A stretch of 12,771 nt of DNA, from the NCBI GenBank assembly GCA_947457745.1, contig CANGWT010000038.1, positions 1-12,771 on the forward strand, in the 5' to 3' direction. The notes under the pieces were generated by a model, which saw only the letters and a list, made by a program, of their open reading frames with translations, did no database searches and was not told the origin of the DNA. Numbering within the stretch: the first letter of the stretch is position 1; each line of letters opens with the position of its first letter. Below, one piece after another: positions 6,025 through 12,771 of this stretch. This stretch comes from Burkholderiaceae bacterium. GTDB lineage: Bacteria; Pseudomonadota; Gammaproteobacteria; Burkholderiales; Burkholderiaceae. The position numbers and the translations under genes are program-made.

Positions 6025-7410
6025 ATGCGTTCCACTTTATTAAGTTTTTCAATCTATTTATTACTCGGCTGTTCTAGTGCCTTGGCAGTCCCAGAAGTGG
6101 GCCAGGCAAATACCCACGAGTTTCAACTCTCGAATGGCCTTAAGTTGATTGTGCGTGAAGATCATCGCGCACCCACAGTTGCGCACATGGTTTGGTACCG
6201 CGCTGGCTCCATGGATGAGGTGAATGGCAAGACTGGGGTAGCTCATGTGCTGGAGCACATGATGTTTAAGGGCACTCACAAAGTAAAGTCAGGCGAGTTC
6301 TCTCGCTTAGTTGCGGCAGTAGGCGGTCGAGAAAATGCTTTTACCTCTCGTGATTACACGGCTTACTTTCAGCAAGTTGAAAAGTCTAAGCTAGATGAGG
6401 TGATGAGATTAGAGGCTGATCGTATGTCTAACCTCAATTTTGATGATGCGGAATTTCTGAAAGAAATCCAGGTCGTAATGGAAGAGCGTCGCCTGCGTAC
6501 GGAAGATAATCCCAGTAGCTTGCTCAATGAATCACTTACTGCCACCGCTTATATGAGCTCCCCTTATCGTCATCCGGTAGTTGGGTGGATGAATGATTTG
6601 GTCAATCTGAAAGCCATAGATGCACGCGATTGGTATCGCAGTTGGTACAAACCGAATAATGCAACTGTAGTCATTGCAGGCGATGTTGATCCTAAAGTGA
6701 TTCTACGAGCAGTGGAAAAATATTACGGAGCTGCTTCCGCTAGAGAGTTGCCGGAGCGTAAGCCCCAGATTGAGCCTGTACAAAAAGGTACTAAGCGAGT
6801 GCAGGTAAAAGCGCCTGCTGATAGCGCGCAGCTAGCAATGGCGTGGAAAGTCCCCAAGTTAGAAGTAGGGAGACTGGGTGATGATGAGCCTTATGCGCTA
6901 GAGCTTTTGTCTGCTGTACTTGACGGTTATGACAACGCACGCTTAAATCGCACGCTGGTGAAGCAAGAGCGCGTAGTAAATGATGTGGGCGTCGGTTACG
7001 ACATGATCTCCAGAGGACCTGAACTATTTTTCATTAGCAGCAGCATGGCTAAAGGCAAGACAGTGGAGCAGGCGGAAAACAGTATTCGTAAAGCCTTGAA
7101 AGAAGTTGTTGATAAAGGAATCTTAGAGTCAGAGCTGAAGAGGGTGAAGGTCCGTATTCTGTCTGATCAAATTTATAAGCGGGATTCAATTTTTGGTCAG
7201 GCCATGGAAATCGGTACTACAGAGATGGCTGGATTCTCCTGGAAAGATATTGATGTGATGCTGGAGAAGATGCAAACTATAACTCCCGCACAAGTCCAAG
7301 CTGTTGCAAAAAAATATTTAGTAGATGAGGGGCTCACCATAGCAGTGCTAGATCCGCAAGCACGCCAGTCGGGTGAGAGCAAGCAAGGAGGCAATCGTGC
7401 TGATAAATAA
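6025..7410 (+). CDS. Exported M16-family zinc metallopeptidase (catalytic subunit)
   Basis: Member of the M16 (pitrilysin / mitochondrial processing peptidase-like) family. With the ATG at 6025 it is 461 residues. It begins with a signal peptide whose end is ambiguous: LLGC around Cys16 resembles a lipobox, while SALA then VPE (about 22) would suit signal peptidase I. The inverted zinc motif HVLEH is at 74-78, followed about 75 residues later by Glu153/Glu154 in VMEERRLRTEDNP, matching the distal zinc ligand, so it should be catalytic. A second, non-catalytic M16 domain follows (SAQLAMAWKVP onward). The next gene encodes a partner without the zinc motif, overlapping by 14 bases; together they probably form a heterodimeric periplasmic or membrane-attached peptidase. 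Substrate unknown. A GTG at 6013 would add four residues. Confidence 0.92.
   Translation: MRSTLLSFSIYLLLGCSSALAVPEVGQANTHEFQLSNGLKLIVREDHRAPTVAHMVWYRAGSMDEVNGKTGVAHVLEHMMFKGTHKVKSGEFSRLVAAVGGRENAFTSRDYTAYFQQVEKSKLDEVMRLEADRMSNLNFDDAEFLKEIQVVMEERRLRTEDNPSSLLNESLTATAYMSSPYRHPVVGWMNDLVNLKAIDARDWYRSWYKPNNATVVIAGDVDPKVILRAVEKYYGAASARELPERKPQIEPVQKGTKRVQVKAPADSAQLAMAWKVPKLEVGRLGDDEPYALELLSAVLDGYDNARLNRTLVKQERVVNDVGVGYDMISRGPELFFISSSMAKGKTVEQAENSIRKALKEVVDKGILESELKRVKVRILSDQIYKRDSIFGQAMEIGTTEMAGFSWKDIDVMLEKMQTITPAQVQAVAKKYLVDEGLTIAVLDPQARQSGESKQGGNRADK
7385..7391 (+). promoter_or_regulatory. Strong ribosome binding site inside the end of the first M16 gene
   Basis: AAGGAGG lies 5 bases before the GTG at 7397 and so fixes that GTG as the start of the second M16 gene. 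The further upstream GTG at 7373 has no such site. Being inside the preceding coding sequence, it suggests coupled translation of the pair. Confidence 0.8.
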
Positions 7411-8740
7411 ATTCATCTCGCATGGCAGTCTTGCAATCGCACTGATAGTTGGAGTAAGCACATCTGCACACGCGATATTGCCTATAGAAAAGCTAGACTC
7501 TTTCAAGGGTGCGCAAGCCTTTTTAGTGCAAACCAAAGCGCTGCCCATGGTAGATATTGAGATCAGTATTGATGCGGGCGATCGTTATGACCCAGGAGTT
7601 AAAAGTGGCTTAGCTACTATGGCTGGGCGGCTAATGAACTATGGCGCCAAATCTGATAAGGGTCTGCTCAATGAGGCACAGATTGCTGATGAGATTGCAG
7701 ACCTTGGTGCAAACCTCGGTATTTCTGTTAGCGGTGAGCGCGCTGTCATGCGTATTCGGACATTGAGTCGCAAAGATTTACGTGATCGCGCCGTTCAATT
7801 GGCATCAGCGATGTTGAGCGCGCCTACTTATGATGCCAAGATCTTGGGGCGTGAGAAGCAAAGGATGACTACTGCATTGCTAGAATCAGAGACGAAGCCA
7901 GAGTCAGTTTTGGATCGTCGCTTCAGAAAATCCGTTTATGGAATCTATCCGCTGGCCAATTCACCAACTGTGAAAAGTATTGCCAATATCAGCGCAAGCG
8001 ACCTGCAGCAGTTTCATAAACAGTTTTACCGTGGCGATCGAATGATTGTCAGCATTGTGGGTGATGTGAGTAAAGCCGAAGCTGCTGAAATTGTTCAGAG
8101 TTTATTACAAAGGGTGCCTCAGTCTGGATCTCCTATAGCTAAGCTACCAGAGTTTGAACGCTCACCTGTGGAGTCTTTAAGTCAACGCGAAGTTGCTATT
8201 CCATTTGATTCGCAGCAAGCACATATCGCCATGGGAATGACTGCGGTCACCCGTAACAACCCCGACTACTTCTCATTACTAGTGGGTAACTATATTTTGG
8301 GTGGCGGTGGGTTTGTATCCCGCCTCATGTCGGAGGTACGCGAGAAGCGTGGCCTTGCTTATAGCGTGTTTAGTTACTTTGCCCCGGGTAAGGATGCGGG
8401 TATATTTCAGGCAGGCGTACAAACGAAGAATGATCAAGCTACTTTGGCGCTAGAGGTGATGAGTTCTACTATTGCGCAATTTATTGCTGATGGCCCATCA
8501 CAAGCGGAGCTTGATGCAGCCAAAGCAAATTTAATCAATGGCTATCCTTTAAGAATTGATAACAACCGAAAGTTGCTCGATAACGTGTCATCCATTGCTT
8601 GGAATAATTTACCCCTCGATACGATGGAGATTTGGACTAAACAAGTGGAGGCCGTTAACCTTGAGCAAGTCAAGGCGGCCTTCCAAAAATACTTAGCCAT
8701 GGATCGAATGAAAATTGTGGTCTTAGGAGCGAAAAAATAA
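7397..8740 (+). CDS. Exported M16-family protein, zinc motif absent (non-catalytic partner)
   Basis: M16 fold protein of 447 residues from the GTG at 7397. A signal peptide ends about AHA-ILP (residue 26). Where the catalytic relative has HxxEH, this protein reads GLATMAGRLMNYGAKSD, with no His or Glu ligands, so it cannot bind zinc in the usual way. The C-terminal half has SRLMSEVREKRGLAYSVFSY (Arg309 to Tyr322), the conserved stretch that in inactive M16 subunits supplies the Arg/Tyr residues contacting substrate. The layout matches known bacterial M16B heterodimers in which one chain brings zinc and the other the Arg/Tyr pair. It overlaps the catalytic gene by 14 bases with a strong internal Shine-Dalgarno. 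Its TAA stop forms ATAA with the presumed start of rsmD. Confidence 0.92.
   Translation: MLINKFISHGSLAIALIVGVSTSAHAILPIEKLDSFKGAQAFLVQTKALPMVDIEISIDAGDRYDPGVKSGLATMAGRLMNYGAKSDKGLLNEAQIADEIADLGANLGISVSGERAVMRIRTLSRKDLRDRAVQLASAMLSAPTYDAKILGREKQRMTTALLESETKPESVLDRRFRKSVYGIYPLANSPTVKSIANISASDLQQFHKQFYRGDRMIVSIVGDVSKAEAAEIVQSLLQRVPQSGSPIAKLPEFERSPVESLSQREVAIPFDSQQAHIAMGMTAVTRNNPDYFSLLVGNYILGGGGFVSRLMSEVREKRGLAYSVFSYFAPGKDAGIFQAGVQTKNDQATLALEVMSSTIAQFIADGPSQAELDAAKANLINGYPLRIDNNRKLLDNVSSIAWNNLPLDTMEIWTKQVEAVNLEQVKAAFQKYLAMDRMKIVVLGAKK
8725..8729 (+). promoter_or_regulatory. Ribosome binding site pointing at an ATA start for rsmD
   Basis: AGGAG lies 7 bases before the ATA at 8737. No ATG, GTG or TTG occurs in the rsmD frame within useful distance; the first such codon (TTG, 8827) is 97 bases away and inside conserved coding sequence. 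The site therefore argues that translation starts at the ATA. Confidence 0.6.
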
Positions 8741-9366
8741 ATAAGCCAGTTAAGTCAGCTTCATTAGGCAGGCGCTCTGAGCCCCCACAGAAAATTCGCA
8801 TTATTGGTGGGGTTTGGCGTAGTCGTTTGCTAAACGTGTTGGATTTACCTGGTCTTCGTCCTAGTACCGATCGCATTCGTGAGACTCTATTTAACTGGCT
8901 CGGGCAGGATTTGGTCGGTTTATGTTGTTTAGATTTGTTTGCTGGTACTGGCGCTTTAGGTTTTGAGGCCGCATCACGACATGCCAATTCAGTAACCCTA
9001 TTAGAAAAAGATAAACAGGCTTATGCCAAACTTCTAGCTAATTTTGCTTTGCTAGAGTCATCTCCCGCGCCTGGAGCAGTGCAGATTCTTCACAGAGATA
9101 GTTTGGAGTTCTTAAAACAACAAGCTGATCGCTCCAGCAACTTGATCTTTATAGACCCACCCTTTCAGGAAGAGAACCTATTAAATCAAGCGCTTATAGA
9201 GGCTTCTCGTGTTTGTGATGACAGTGCTGGCGGTGGAATTTACGTAGAGTTTCCTGCTAGTCGCCCTCTTGAGCAGATTGAGGCCTTAGTCCCTGATTGG
9301 CATTGTGGAAAATACTTAGAGGCTGGACAAGTAAAAGCTTGTCTATTTCGCTCTAAGAGGGACTAA
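8737..9366 (+). CDS. rsmD: 16S rRNA (guanine(966)-N(2))-methyltransferase
   Basis: Methylates G966 of 16S rRNA using S-adenosylmethionine. The conserved family start KIRIIGGVWRSRLL and GLRPSTDRIRETLFNWL are both encoded, the first of them upstream of the first ordinary start codon (TTG 8827), so that TTG would cut off essential sequence. From the ATA at 8737 the protein is 209 residues and begins (M)NKPVKSASLG, like E. coli RsmD (198 residues, MKKPNHSGS then QIRIIGG). SAM-binding motif I is DLFAGTGALGFEA (from 66); catalytic DPPF is at 140-143; GGIYVEFPASRPLE follows. The ATA overlaps the previous stop as ATAA, in the place where this window uses ATGA elsewhere, with AGGAG 7 bases upstream. 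Product identity is firm; the start codon is unusual and inferred. Confidence 0.9.
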   Translation: MNKPVKSASLGRRSEPPQKIRIIGGVWRSRLLNVLDLPGLRPSTDRIRETLFNWLGQDLVGLCCLDLFAGTGALGFEAASRHANSVTLLEKDKQAYAKLLANFALLESSPAPGAVQILHRDSLEFLKQQADRSSNLIFIDPPFQEENLLNQALIEASRVCDDSAGGGIYVEFPASRPLEQIEALVPDWHCGKYLEAGQVKACLFRSKRD

Positions 9367-9402
9367 ACTCTTGCCTGTATCTGAAAAAGCCTTAGGAGCC
9401 TT

Positions 9403-9897
9403 ATGACTGTTGCTGTATACCCTGGAACATTTGATCCCTTCACTCGTGGTCACGAGGACCTAGTACGTCGTGCCTCAAGCATTTTTGGTGAGCTCATTGT
9501 TGGTGTTGCTGATAGTCGTAGCAAGCGCCCTTTCTTTACCTTAGATGAGCGCATTGAGATTGCCAAAGAAGTTTTAGGGCATTACTCCAATGTGAAGATT
9601 GTTGGGTTTACGGGTCTGTTAAAAGATTTTGCTCGCGAGCATAACGCGCGTGTAATTGTGCGTGGCTTGCGCGCAGTATCTGATTTTGAATACGAGTTCC
9701 AAATGGCCGGGATGAACCGCTATTTATTGCCCGATGTTGAAACACTATTTCTGACGCCATCAGACCAATACCAATTTATTTCTGGCACCTTTGTGCGTGA
9801 GATTGCCTCTATGGGTGGGGACGTGAGTAAGTTTGTATTCCCATCGGTAGAAAAGTGGTTGATCAAAAAGATTCAAGCCAACAAGAGTAAAGAGTAG
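9403..9897 (+). CDS. coaD: Phosphopantetheine adenylyltransferase
   Basis: Catalyses the fourth step of coenzyme A synthesis, joining AMP from ATP to 4'-phosphopantetheine, in the cytoplasm. The 164-residue length is normal for the family. Visible are the nucleotidyltransferase start AVYPGTFDPFTRGH with TRGH at 14-17 (the T/HxGH motif), RPFFTLDERIEIAKE, VIVRGLRAVSDFEYEFQMAGMN, and the C-terminal QFISGTFVREIASMGGD, which corresponds to the ISSTxVRE motif. The ATG at 9403 has TTAGGAG about 5 bases upstream. It follows rsmD by 36 bases, the common rsmD-coaD pairing in proteobacteria. Confidence 0.97.
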   Translation: MTVAVYPGTFDPFTRGHEDLVRRASSIFGELIVGVADSRSKRPFFTLDERIEIAKEVLGHYSNVKIVGFTGLLKDFAREHNARVIVRGLRAVSDFEYEFQMAGMNRYLLPDVETLFLTPSDQYQFISGTFVREIASMGGDVSKFVFPSVEKWLIKKIQANKSKE

Positions 9898-9914
9898 GGC
9901 CCCTTGGCACAAAT

Positions 9915-10181
9915 ATGGCGTTAATGATTACAGACGAATGCATCAATTGCGATGTGTGTGAGCCTGAATGCCCAAACGATGCAATCTACATGGGGCTAGA
10001 GATCTACGAGATTGATCCCAATAAATGTACTGAATGTGTAGGTCATTACGATGCACCCCAGTGTCAGCAAGTCTGTCCGGTAGACTGCATACCGATGAAT
10101 CCCGCGTTTTCTGAAAATCAAACGCAGTTAATGGCAAAGTATCAGGCCTTAACTGCTGCCAAAAAAGCACTCGTTAAATAA
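9915..10181 (+). CDS. 2[4Fe-4S] ferredoxin, Alvin/YfhL type
   Basis: Small low-potential electron carrier with two [4Fe-4S] clusters. The 88-residue protein shows C9xxC12xxC15xxxC19P and C38xxC41-x8-C50xxxC54P, with the eight-residue insert (VGHYDAPQ) between the second and third cysteines of the second motif that marks the Allochromatium vinosum/YfhL type, plus a ninth cysteine, Cys58 in CPVDCIP, also usual in this group. A charged C-terminal helix follows. It starts 17 bases after coaD with no clear Shine-Dalgarno. Redox partner unknown. It ends 13 bases before the convergent pth gene, with no convincing terminator between. Confidence 0.95.
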   Translation: MALMITDECINCDVCEPECPNDAIYMGLEIYEIDPNKCTECVGHYDAPQCQQVCPVDCIPMNPAFSENQTQLMAKYQALTAAKKALVK

Positions 10182-10194
10182 GTCATTAGCACTT

Positions 10195-10791
10195 TTAATT
10201 AGTTTTAGAGTGCAATTCGAGCATAGCTGCCTGTGTATCGCCCTTAAGGAACAAGGACAAAATTTGTAAGCCATTTTCAATGCTTGCTTCAATCTGCTTT
10301 TGTTCTGCTTGTAATGGTCTTCTCAACACGAAGTCAGCCACGTCCATCACTCTCGCACCTTCTGTAGCCAGATCGCGTGGGTGGCCAATACCCAGGCGCA
10401 AGCGCCAGTAATCAGGAGTTCCTAAGTGAGCTTGGATATCTTTTAAGCCGTTGTGTCCACCAGTGCCGCCACCAAGCTTGATACGCGCAGTACCAGGCTT
10501 GAGATCTAGCTCGTCCTGCACCACCAAAATATCTTTAGGTGTGATTTTATGAAAGCGGCATAAAGCTCCAACAGCCTGACCGCTCAGGTTCATGTAAGTG
10601 TTTGGCTTAAGTAAGAAGAGGTCTTCATCTTCCCATTTGGCCTTAGCTACCTTTCCAAGAAAGCGTTTTTCAGTTTCAAAGCGGACGTTTAATTGTTTAG
10701 CGAGTGCATCTACAAACCAGAAGCCAGCATTGTGCCGATCTTCAGTATGTTCTTCACCTGGGTTGCCTAGGCCAATAATTAATTTAGTCAT
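10195..10791 (-). CDS. pth: Peptidyl-tRNA hydrolase
   Basis: Cleaves peptidyl-tRNAs released by stalled or aborted translation, freeing tRNA for reuse. At 198 residues it is normal length. Key residues match the family: Asn10 in GLGNPG, catalytic His20 in DRHNAGFWF, Asn68 in PNTYMNLSG, Asp93 in QDELDLKPG and Asn114 in GTGGHNGLKDI, then YWRLRLGIGHP. Position 15, usually Tyr in the Y-x-x-T-R-H-N stretch, is His here and the following residues are TED instead of the usual xxT; the catalytic set is otherwise complete. It lies downstream of rplY on the same strand, past an intrinsic terminator, so it may rely on its own promoter or on read-through. No good Shine-Dalgarno precedes the ATG. Confidence 0.96.
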   Translation of the reverse strand: MTKLIIGLGNPGEEHTEDRHNAGFWFVDALAKQLNVRFETEKRFLGKVAKAKWEDEDLFLLKPNTYMNLSGQAVGALCRFHKITPKDILVVQDELDLKPGTARIKLGGGTGGHNGLKDIQAHLGTPDYWRLRLGIGHPRDLATEGARVMDVADFVLRRPLQAEQKQIEASIENGLQILSLFLKGDTQAAMLELHSKTN

Positions 10792-10821
10792 GATGAGTAC
10801 TTAAGGATAAAAGCTTTTCTG

Positions 10822-10852
10822 CAAAAAAGAAAACCCGCTTGTAAGCGGGCTT
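10822..10852 (-). terminator. Intrinsic terminator after rplY
   Basis: On the minus strand a hairpin CCCGCT-TACA-AGCGGG (10834-10849), extendable by G-U and A-U pairs to about nine pairs, is followed at once by TTTTCTTTTTT. It lies about 30 bases past the rplY stop and before pth, so it should end or strongly reduce transcription from rplY. Confidence 0.9.
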
Positions 10853-10881
10853 CCTCTGTCGCAAAGATAGGGCTTAAATGA

Positions 10882-11520
10882 TTAAGCTTTATCCTTTGGG
10901 GCTTCAGCAGCAGGAGCTGCAGCAGCTACAGGAGCAGCTTCTGTATCGGCAGATTTCACTGCTGGGATACGGGCGTTAGCTAATACTGGGTTTTCTTGCT
11001 CAATATGCAATACCAAGGTAACGCCTTTTGGCAATACAATATCTTTGGCATGGATACCATGACCAACTTCAATCTTGCTTAGGTCCACGTTAATGAATTC
11101 TGGCAAGTCAGCTGGTAAGCAAGATATTTCCAATTCAGTGGAGATGTGGCTGATGACAGCGCCTTGCAACTTCACTGCAGCTGAAGTATCCGCGTTAATG
11201 AAATGCAATGGAACGCGCATGTGAACTTTCTCGGTCGCAGAAACGCGCTGGAAGTCGATGTGCAGAACCAAAGGCTTAAATGGATGCATCTGGTAATCGC
11301 GTAACAACACTTTTTGTGCTTTGCCGCCGATTTCGAGATCAAGGATGGATGAGTGGAATGCTTCCTTGCGGAGAGCATGGAACAGTGCGTTGTGATCCAA
11401 CTCAATTACAGTTGCGGCGTCTTTACCGCCATAGATGATGCCCGGAGTTTTACCGGAGTTGCGCAGACGGCGGCTCGCACCCGTTCCCTGTACGCTTCTT
11501 TCAAAGGCTACTACTTTCAT
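10882..11520 (-). CDS. rplY: 50S ribosomal protein L25 / general stress protein Ctc
   Basis: Binds 5S rRNA in the large subunit. This is the long Ctc-type form, 212 residues from the preferred start: N-terminal L25 domain (MKVVAFERSVQGTGASRRLR, GKTPGIIYGG, then KVLLRDYQMHPFKPLVLHIDFQRV) followed by the C-terminal TL5/Ctc beta domain (LPADLPEFINVDLSKIEVGHGIHAKDI) and a low-complexity Ala/Pro/Glu/Lys tail. Two ATGs lie 6 bases apart. AGGA (11528-11531) is only 1 base from the first (11526) but 7 from the second (11520), so I chose the second; the first would add Met-Asn. A TATAAT lies upstream and a strong terminator follows. It is downstream of prs in the conserved prs-rplY-pth order. Confidence 0.95.
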   Translation of the reverse strand: MKVVAFERSVQGTGASRRLRNSGKTPGIIYGGKDAATVIELDHNALFHALRKEAFHSSILDLEIGGKAQKVLLRDYQMHPFKPLVLHIDFQRVSATEKVHMRVPLHFINADTSAAVKLQGAVISHISTELEISCLPADLPEFINVDLSKIEVGHGIHAKDIVLPKGVTLVLHIEQENPVLANARIPAVKSADTEAAPVAAAAPAAEAPKDKA

Positions 11521-11576
11521 GTTCATTTCCTAATTTAAGGTTAATTTCCGTTCGCGACCAAACAGAAAAGCCTTTG

Positions 11577-11582
11577 ATTATA
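11577..11582 (-). promoter_or_regulatory. Candidate rplY promoter -10 element
   Basis: A perfect TATAAT reads toward rplY, 56 bases before its start, in the gap after prs. The best -35 match is TAGGCA at a 19-base spacing, which is poor. The start of transcription would fall near 11570, giving a leader of about 50 bases. Confidence 0.45.
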
Positions 11583-11623
11583 TCTTGGGAATCGTACTTT
11601 TTGCCTAGAAAAGGCTCAAAATT

Positions 11624-11656
11624 GCCAAAAACGGGGGCGTAAACGCTATTTTTGGC
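11624..11656 (-). terminator. Possible weak terminator hairpin just after prs
   Basis: GCCAAAAA and TTTTTGGC form an 8-base inverted repeat around an inner GCG-TTTA-CGC, beginning directly after the prs stop. On the minus strand it is followed by AATTTTG, a poor U-tract, so termination may be partial and rplY may be partly co-transcribed with prs. Confidence 0.35.
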
Positions 11657-12625
11657 TTATTCAGCGAACATCGACATCACTGAGTCACCCTTGCTAATAC
11701 GGGAAAGGGTTTCAGCCAAGATGGGGGCAACGCTCAATTGACGGATTTTGCCCACTTTCAGGGCTTCACTAGTTAATGGAATGGTGTCAGTAACCACCAA
11801 TTCGTCTAACTCAGAGGCGGCAATACGGGCTACAGCGCCACCTGAGAGTACTGCATGAGTACAGTAGGCAGTCACACCCTTGGCGCCACGCTCTTTGAGT
11901 GCCTCAGCAGCTTTGCAAAGGGTTCCACCGGTATCAATAATGTCATCCATGATGACGCAGTGGCGACCTTCTACTTCGCCGATTAAGTGCATCACTTCTG
12001 ATACGTTAGCCTTAGGGCGGCGTTTATCAATAATCGCCAAATCTGTACCTAATTGTTTAGCCATTGCACGGGCGCGAACAACGCCGCCAATATCTGGCGA
12101 AACAATGATGAGATCTTTTTTAGTTTTCTGAGCCTCTAAATCTGCCAAGAGAACAGGAGAGGCGTAAATGTTATCTACTGGGATATCAAAGAAGCCTTGA
12201 ATTTGGTCGGCATGAAGATCCATGGTCAAAACACGCTCGATGCCGGCAACAGATTGAAGCATGTTTGCTACGATTCTGGCGGAGATGGCAACCCGCGCAG
12301 AGCGTGGACGACGATCTTGTCTGGCGTAACCGAAGTAAGGGATCACTGCGGTTATGCGGCTTGCTGAAGCTCGTTTAAGGGCATCAATCATGATCATGAG
12401 TTCCATCAAACTGTCGTTCGTTGGAGCGCAAGTCGATTGGATAACAACCACGTTCTTGCCGCGGACGTTTTCTTGAATTTCTACCTGGATTTCACCATCA
12501 GAGAATCGACCCACAAATGCTTTTCCCATGGGTAGGTTGAGCTCTTTTGCTACCGCATGAGCCAAAACCGGATTTGCGTTGCCTGTGAAAAGAGTCAGTA
12601 AATCTGCGTTCATTGGGGCGGACAT
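11657..12625 (-). CDS. prs: Ribose-phosphate pyrophosphokinase (PRPP synthetase)
   Basis: Makes 5-phosphoribosyl 1-diphosphate from ribose 5-phosphate and ATP, feeding purine, pyrimidine, histidine, tryptophan and NAD synthesis. The 322-residue class I enzyme shows FSDGEIQVEIQENVRGK (41-57), the flexible catalytic loop YARQDRR (100-106), DLHADQIQGFFDIPVDN (136-152) with metal-binding His138, VSPDIGGVVRARAMAK, and the PRPP-binding loop DDIIDTGGT (227-235). Two ATGs are possible (12625 and 12613); neither has a good Shine-Dalgarno, so I kept the longer form, which is uncertain by four residues. It follows tRNA-Gln by 61 bases and is probably transcribed with it. Confidence 0.97.
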   Translation of the reverse strand: MSAPMNADLLTLFTGNANPVLAHAVAKELNLPMGKAFVGRFSDGEIQVEIQENVRGKNVVVIQSTCAPTNDSLMELMIMIDALKRASASRITAVIPYFGYARQDRRPRSARVAISARIVANMLQSVAGIERVLTMDLHADQIQGFFDIPVDNIYASPVLLADLEAQKTKKDLIIVSPDIGGVVRARAMAKQLGTDLAIIDKRRPKANVSEVMHLIGEVEGRHCVIMDDIIDTGGTLCKAAEALKERGAKGVTAYCTHAVLSGGAVARIAASELDELVVTDTIPLTSEALKVGKIRQLSVAPILAETLSRISKGDSVMSMFAE

Positions 12626-12686
12626 AGGTGATTTTGGAGTTTTGGTAGGGGTCGAATGGATGTCTTAAGGTCGTATCTACAGAGTT

Positions 12687-12763
12687 TGGCAGGGGAAGAA
12701 GGATTCGAACCTTCGCATGCTGGAATCAAAATCCAGTGCCTTAACCAGCTTGGCGATTCCCCT
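12687..12763 (-). tRNA. tRNA-Gln (anticodon UUG)
   Basis: On the minus strand the sequence folds into a full cloverleaf: 7-pair acceptor AGGGGAA/TTCCCCT, D arm GCC-AAGCTGGTTAA-GGC, anticodon arm CTGGA-TTTTGAT-TCCAG with anticodon TTG, variable CATGC, and T arm GAAGG-TTCGAAT-CCTTC. Discriminator G73 is followed by an encoded CCA (12687-12689). The first pair is A1-U72, reversed relative to the U1-A72 of E. coli tRNA-Gln. It lies directly upstream of prs, as is common in this group. Confidence 0.97.
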
Positions 12764-12771
12764 ACAGGTCA

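Noticed and set aside
8670..8987. 105-residue open frame on the minus strand across the M16/rsmD junction
   Set aside because: It lies wholly opposite well-supported genes and shows no recognisable motif; treated as an antisense shadow.
8827..9366. rsmD starting at the TTG at 8827 (179 residues)
   Set aside because: It would remove the conserved IRIIGGVWRSR segment that is encoded upstream in the same frame, and no Shine-Dalgarno precedes this TTG.
10189..10213. GCACT...AGTGC inverted repeat between the ferredoxin and pth genes as a terminator
   Set aside because: Five pairs, a long AT-rich loop and no U-tract after it; likely chance.

Overview
The window looks like chromosome from a betaproteobacterium of the order Burkholderiales, most likely Polynucleobacter or a close relative. 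That placement is inference from gene order (SURF1-ctaA-ctaB-SCO; tRNA-Gln-prs-rplY-pth), protein sequence character, moderate base composition and tight gene packing; I could not run a search. There are fourteen protein genes and one tRNA. No gap without a gene exceeds about 130 bases, and I see no mobile element, CRISPR array or phage gene. This is core genome, and the interest lies in its control signals and gene starts.

Region 1 (1-4015, + strand) is the distal part of a cytochrome c oxidase assembly operon: SURF1 (5' end outside the window), a small membrane-anchored protein of unknown function with a faint thioredoxin/SCO look, heme A synthase (ctaA), heme O synthase (ctaB) and an SCO-type copper chaperone lipoprotein. 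The first four genes overlap by exactly 4 bases at each junction (GTGA, ATGA, ATGA), which suggests translational coupling. CtaB turns heme B into heme O, CtaA turns heme O into heme A, and SURF1 and SCO help put heme and copper into the oxidase.

Region 2 (4037-5962, - strand) holds ftsY (signal recognition particle receptor), then rpoH (heat-shock sigma factor). Between them is a perfect CIRCE operator, the binding site of the repressor HrcA, whose spacer contains the TTGACA -35 hexamer of a likely rpoH promoter. HrcA repression and the sigma-32 regulon therefore appear directly wired together.

Region 3 (6025-10181, + strand, divergent from ftsY) has two exported M16 peptidase-family proteins (one with the zinc motif HVLEH, one without), then rsmD, coaD and a 2[4Fe-4S] ferredoxin. 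The rsmD start is odd: the only well-placed start is an ATA codon overlapping the previous stop as ATAA, where the rest of the window would lead one to expect ATGA.

Region 4 (10195-12763, - strand, convergent with region 3) reads tRNA-Gln(UUG), prs, rplY, pth, covering PRPP synthesis, ribosomal protein L25/Ctc and peptidyl-tRNA recycling. A clear intrinsic terminator lies between rplY and pth, and a perfect TATAAT lies upstream of rplY.
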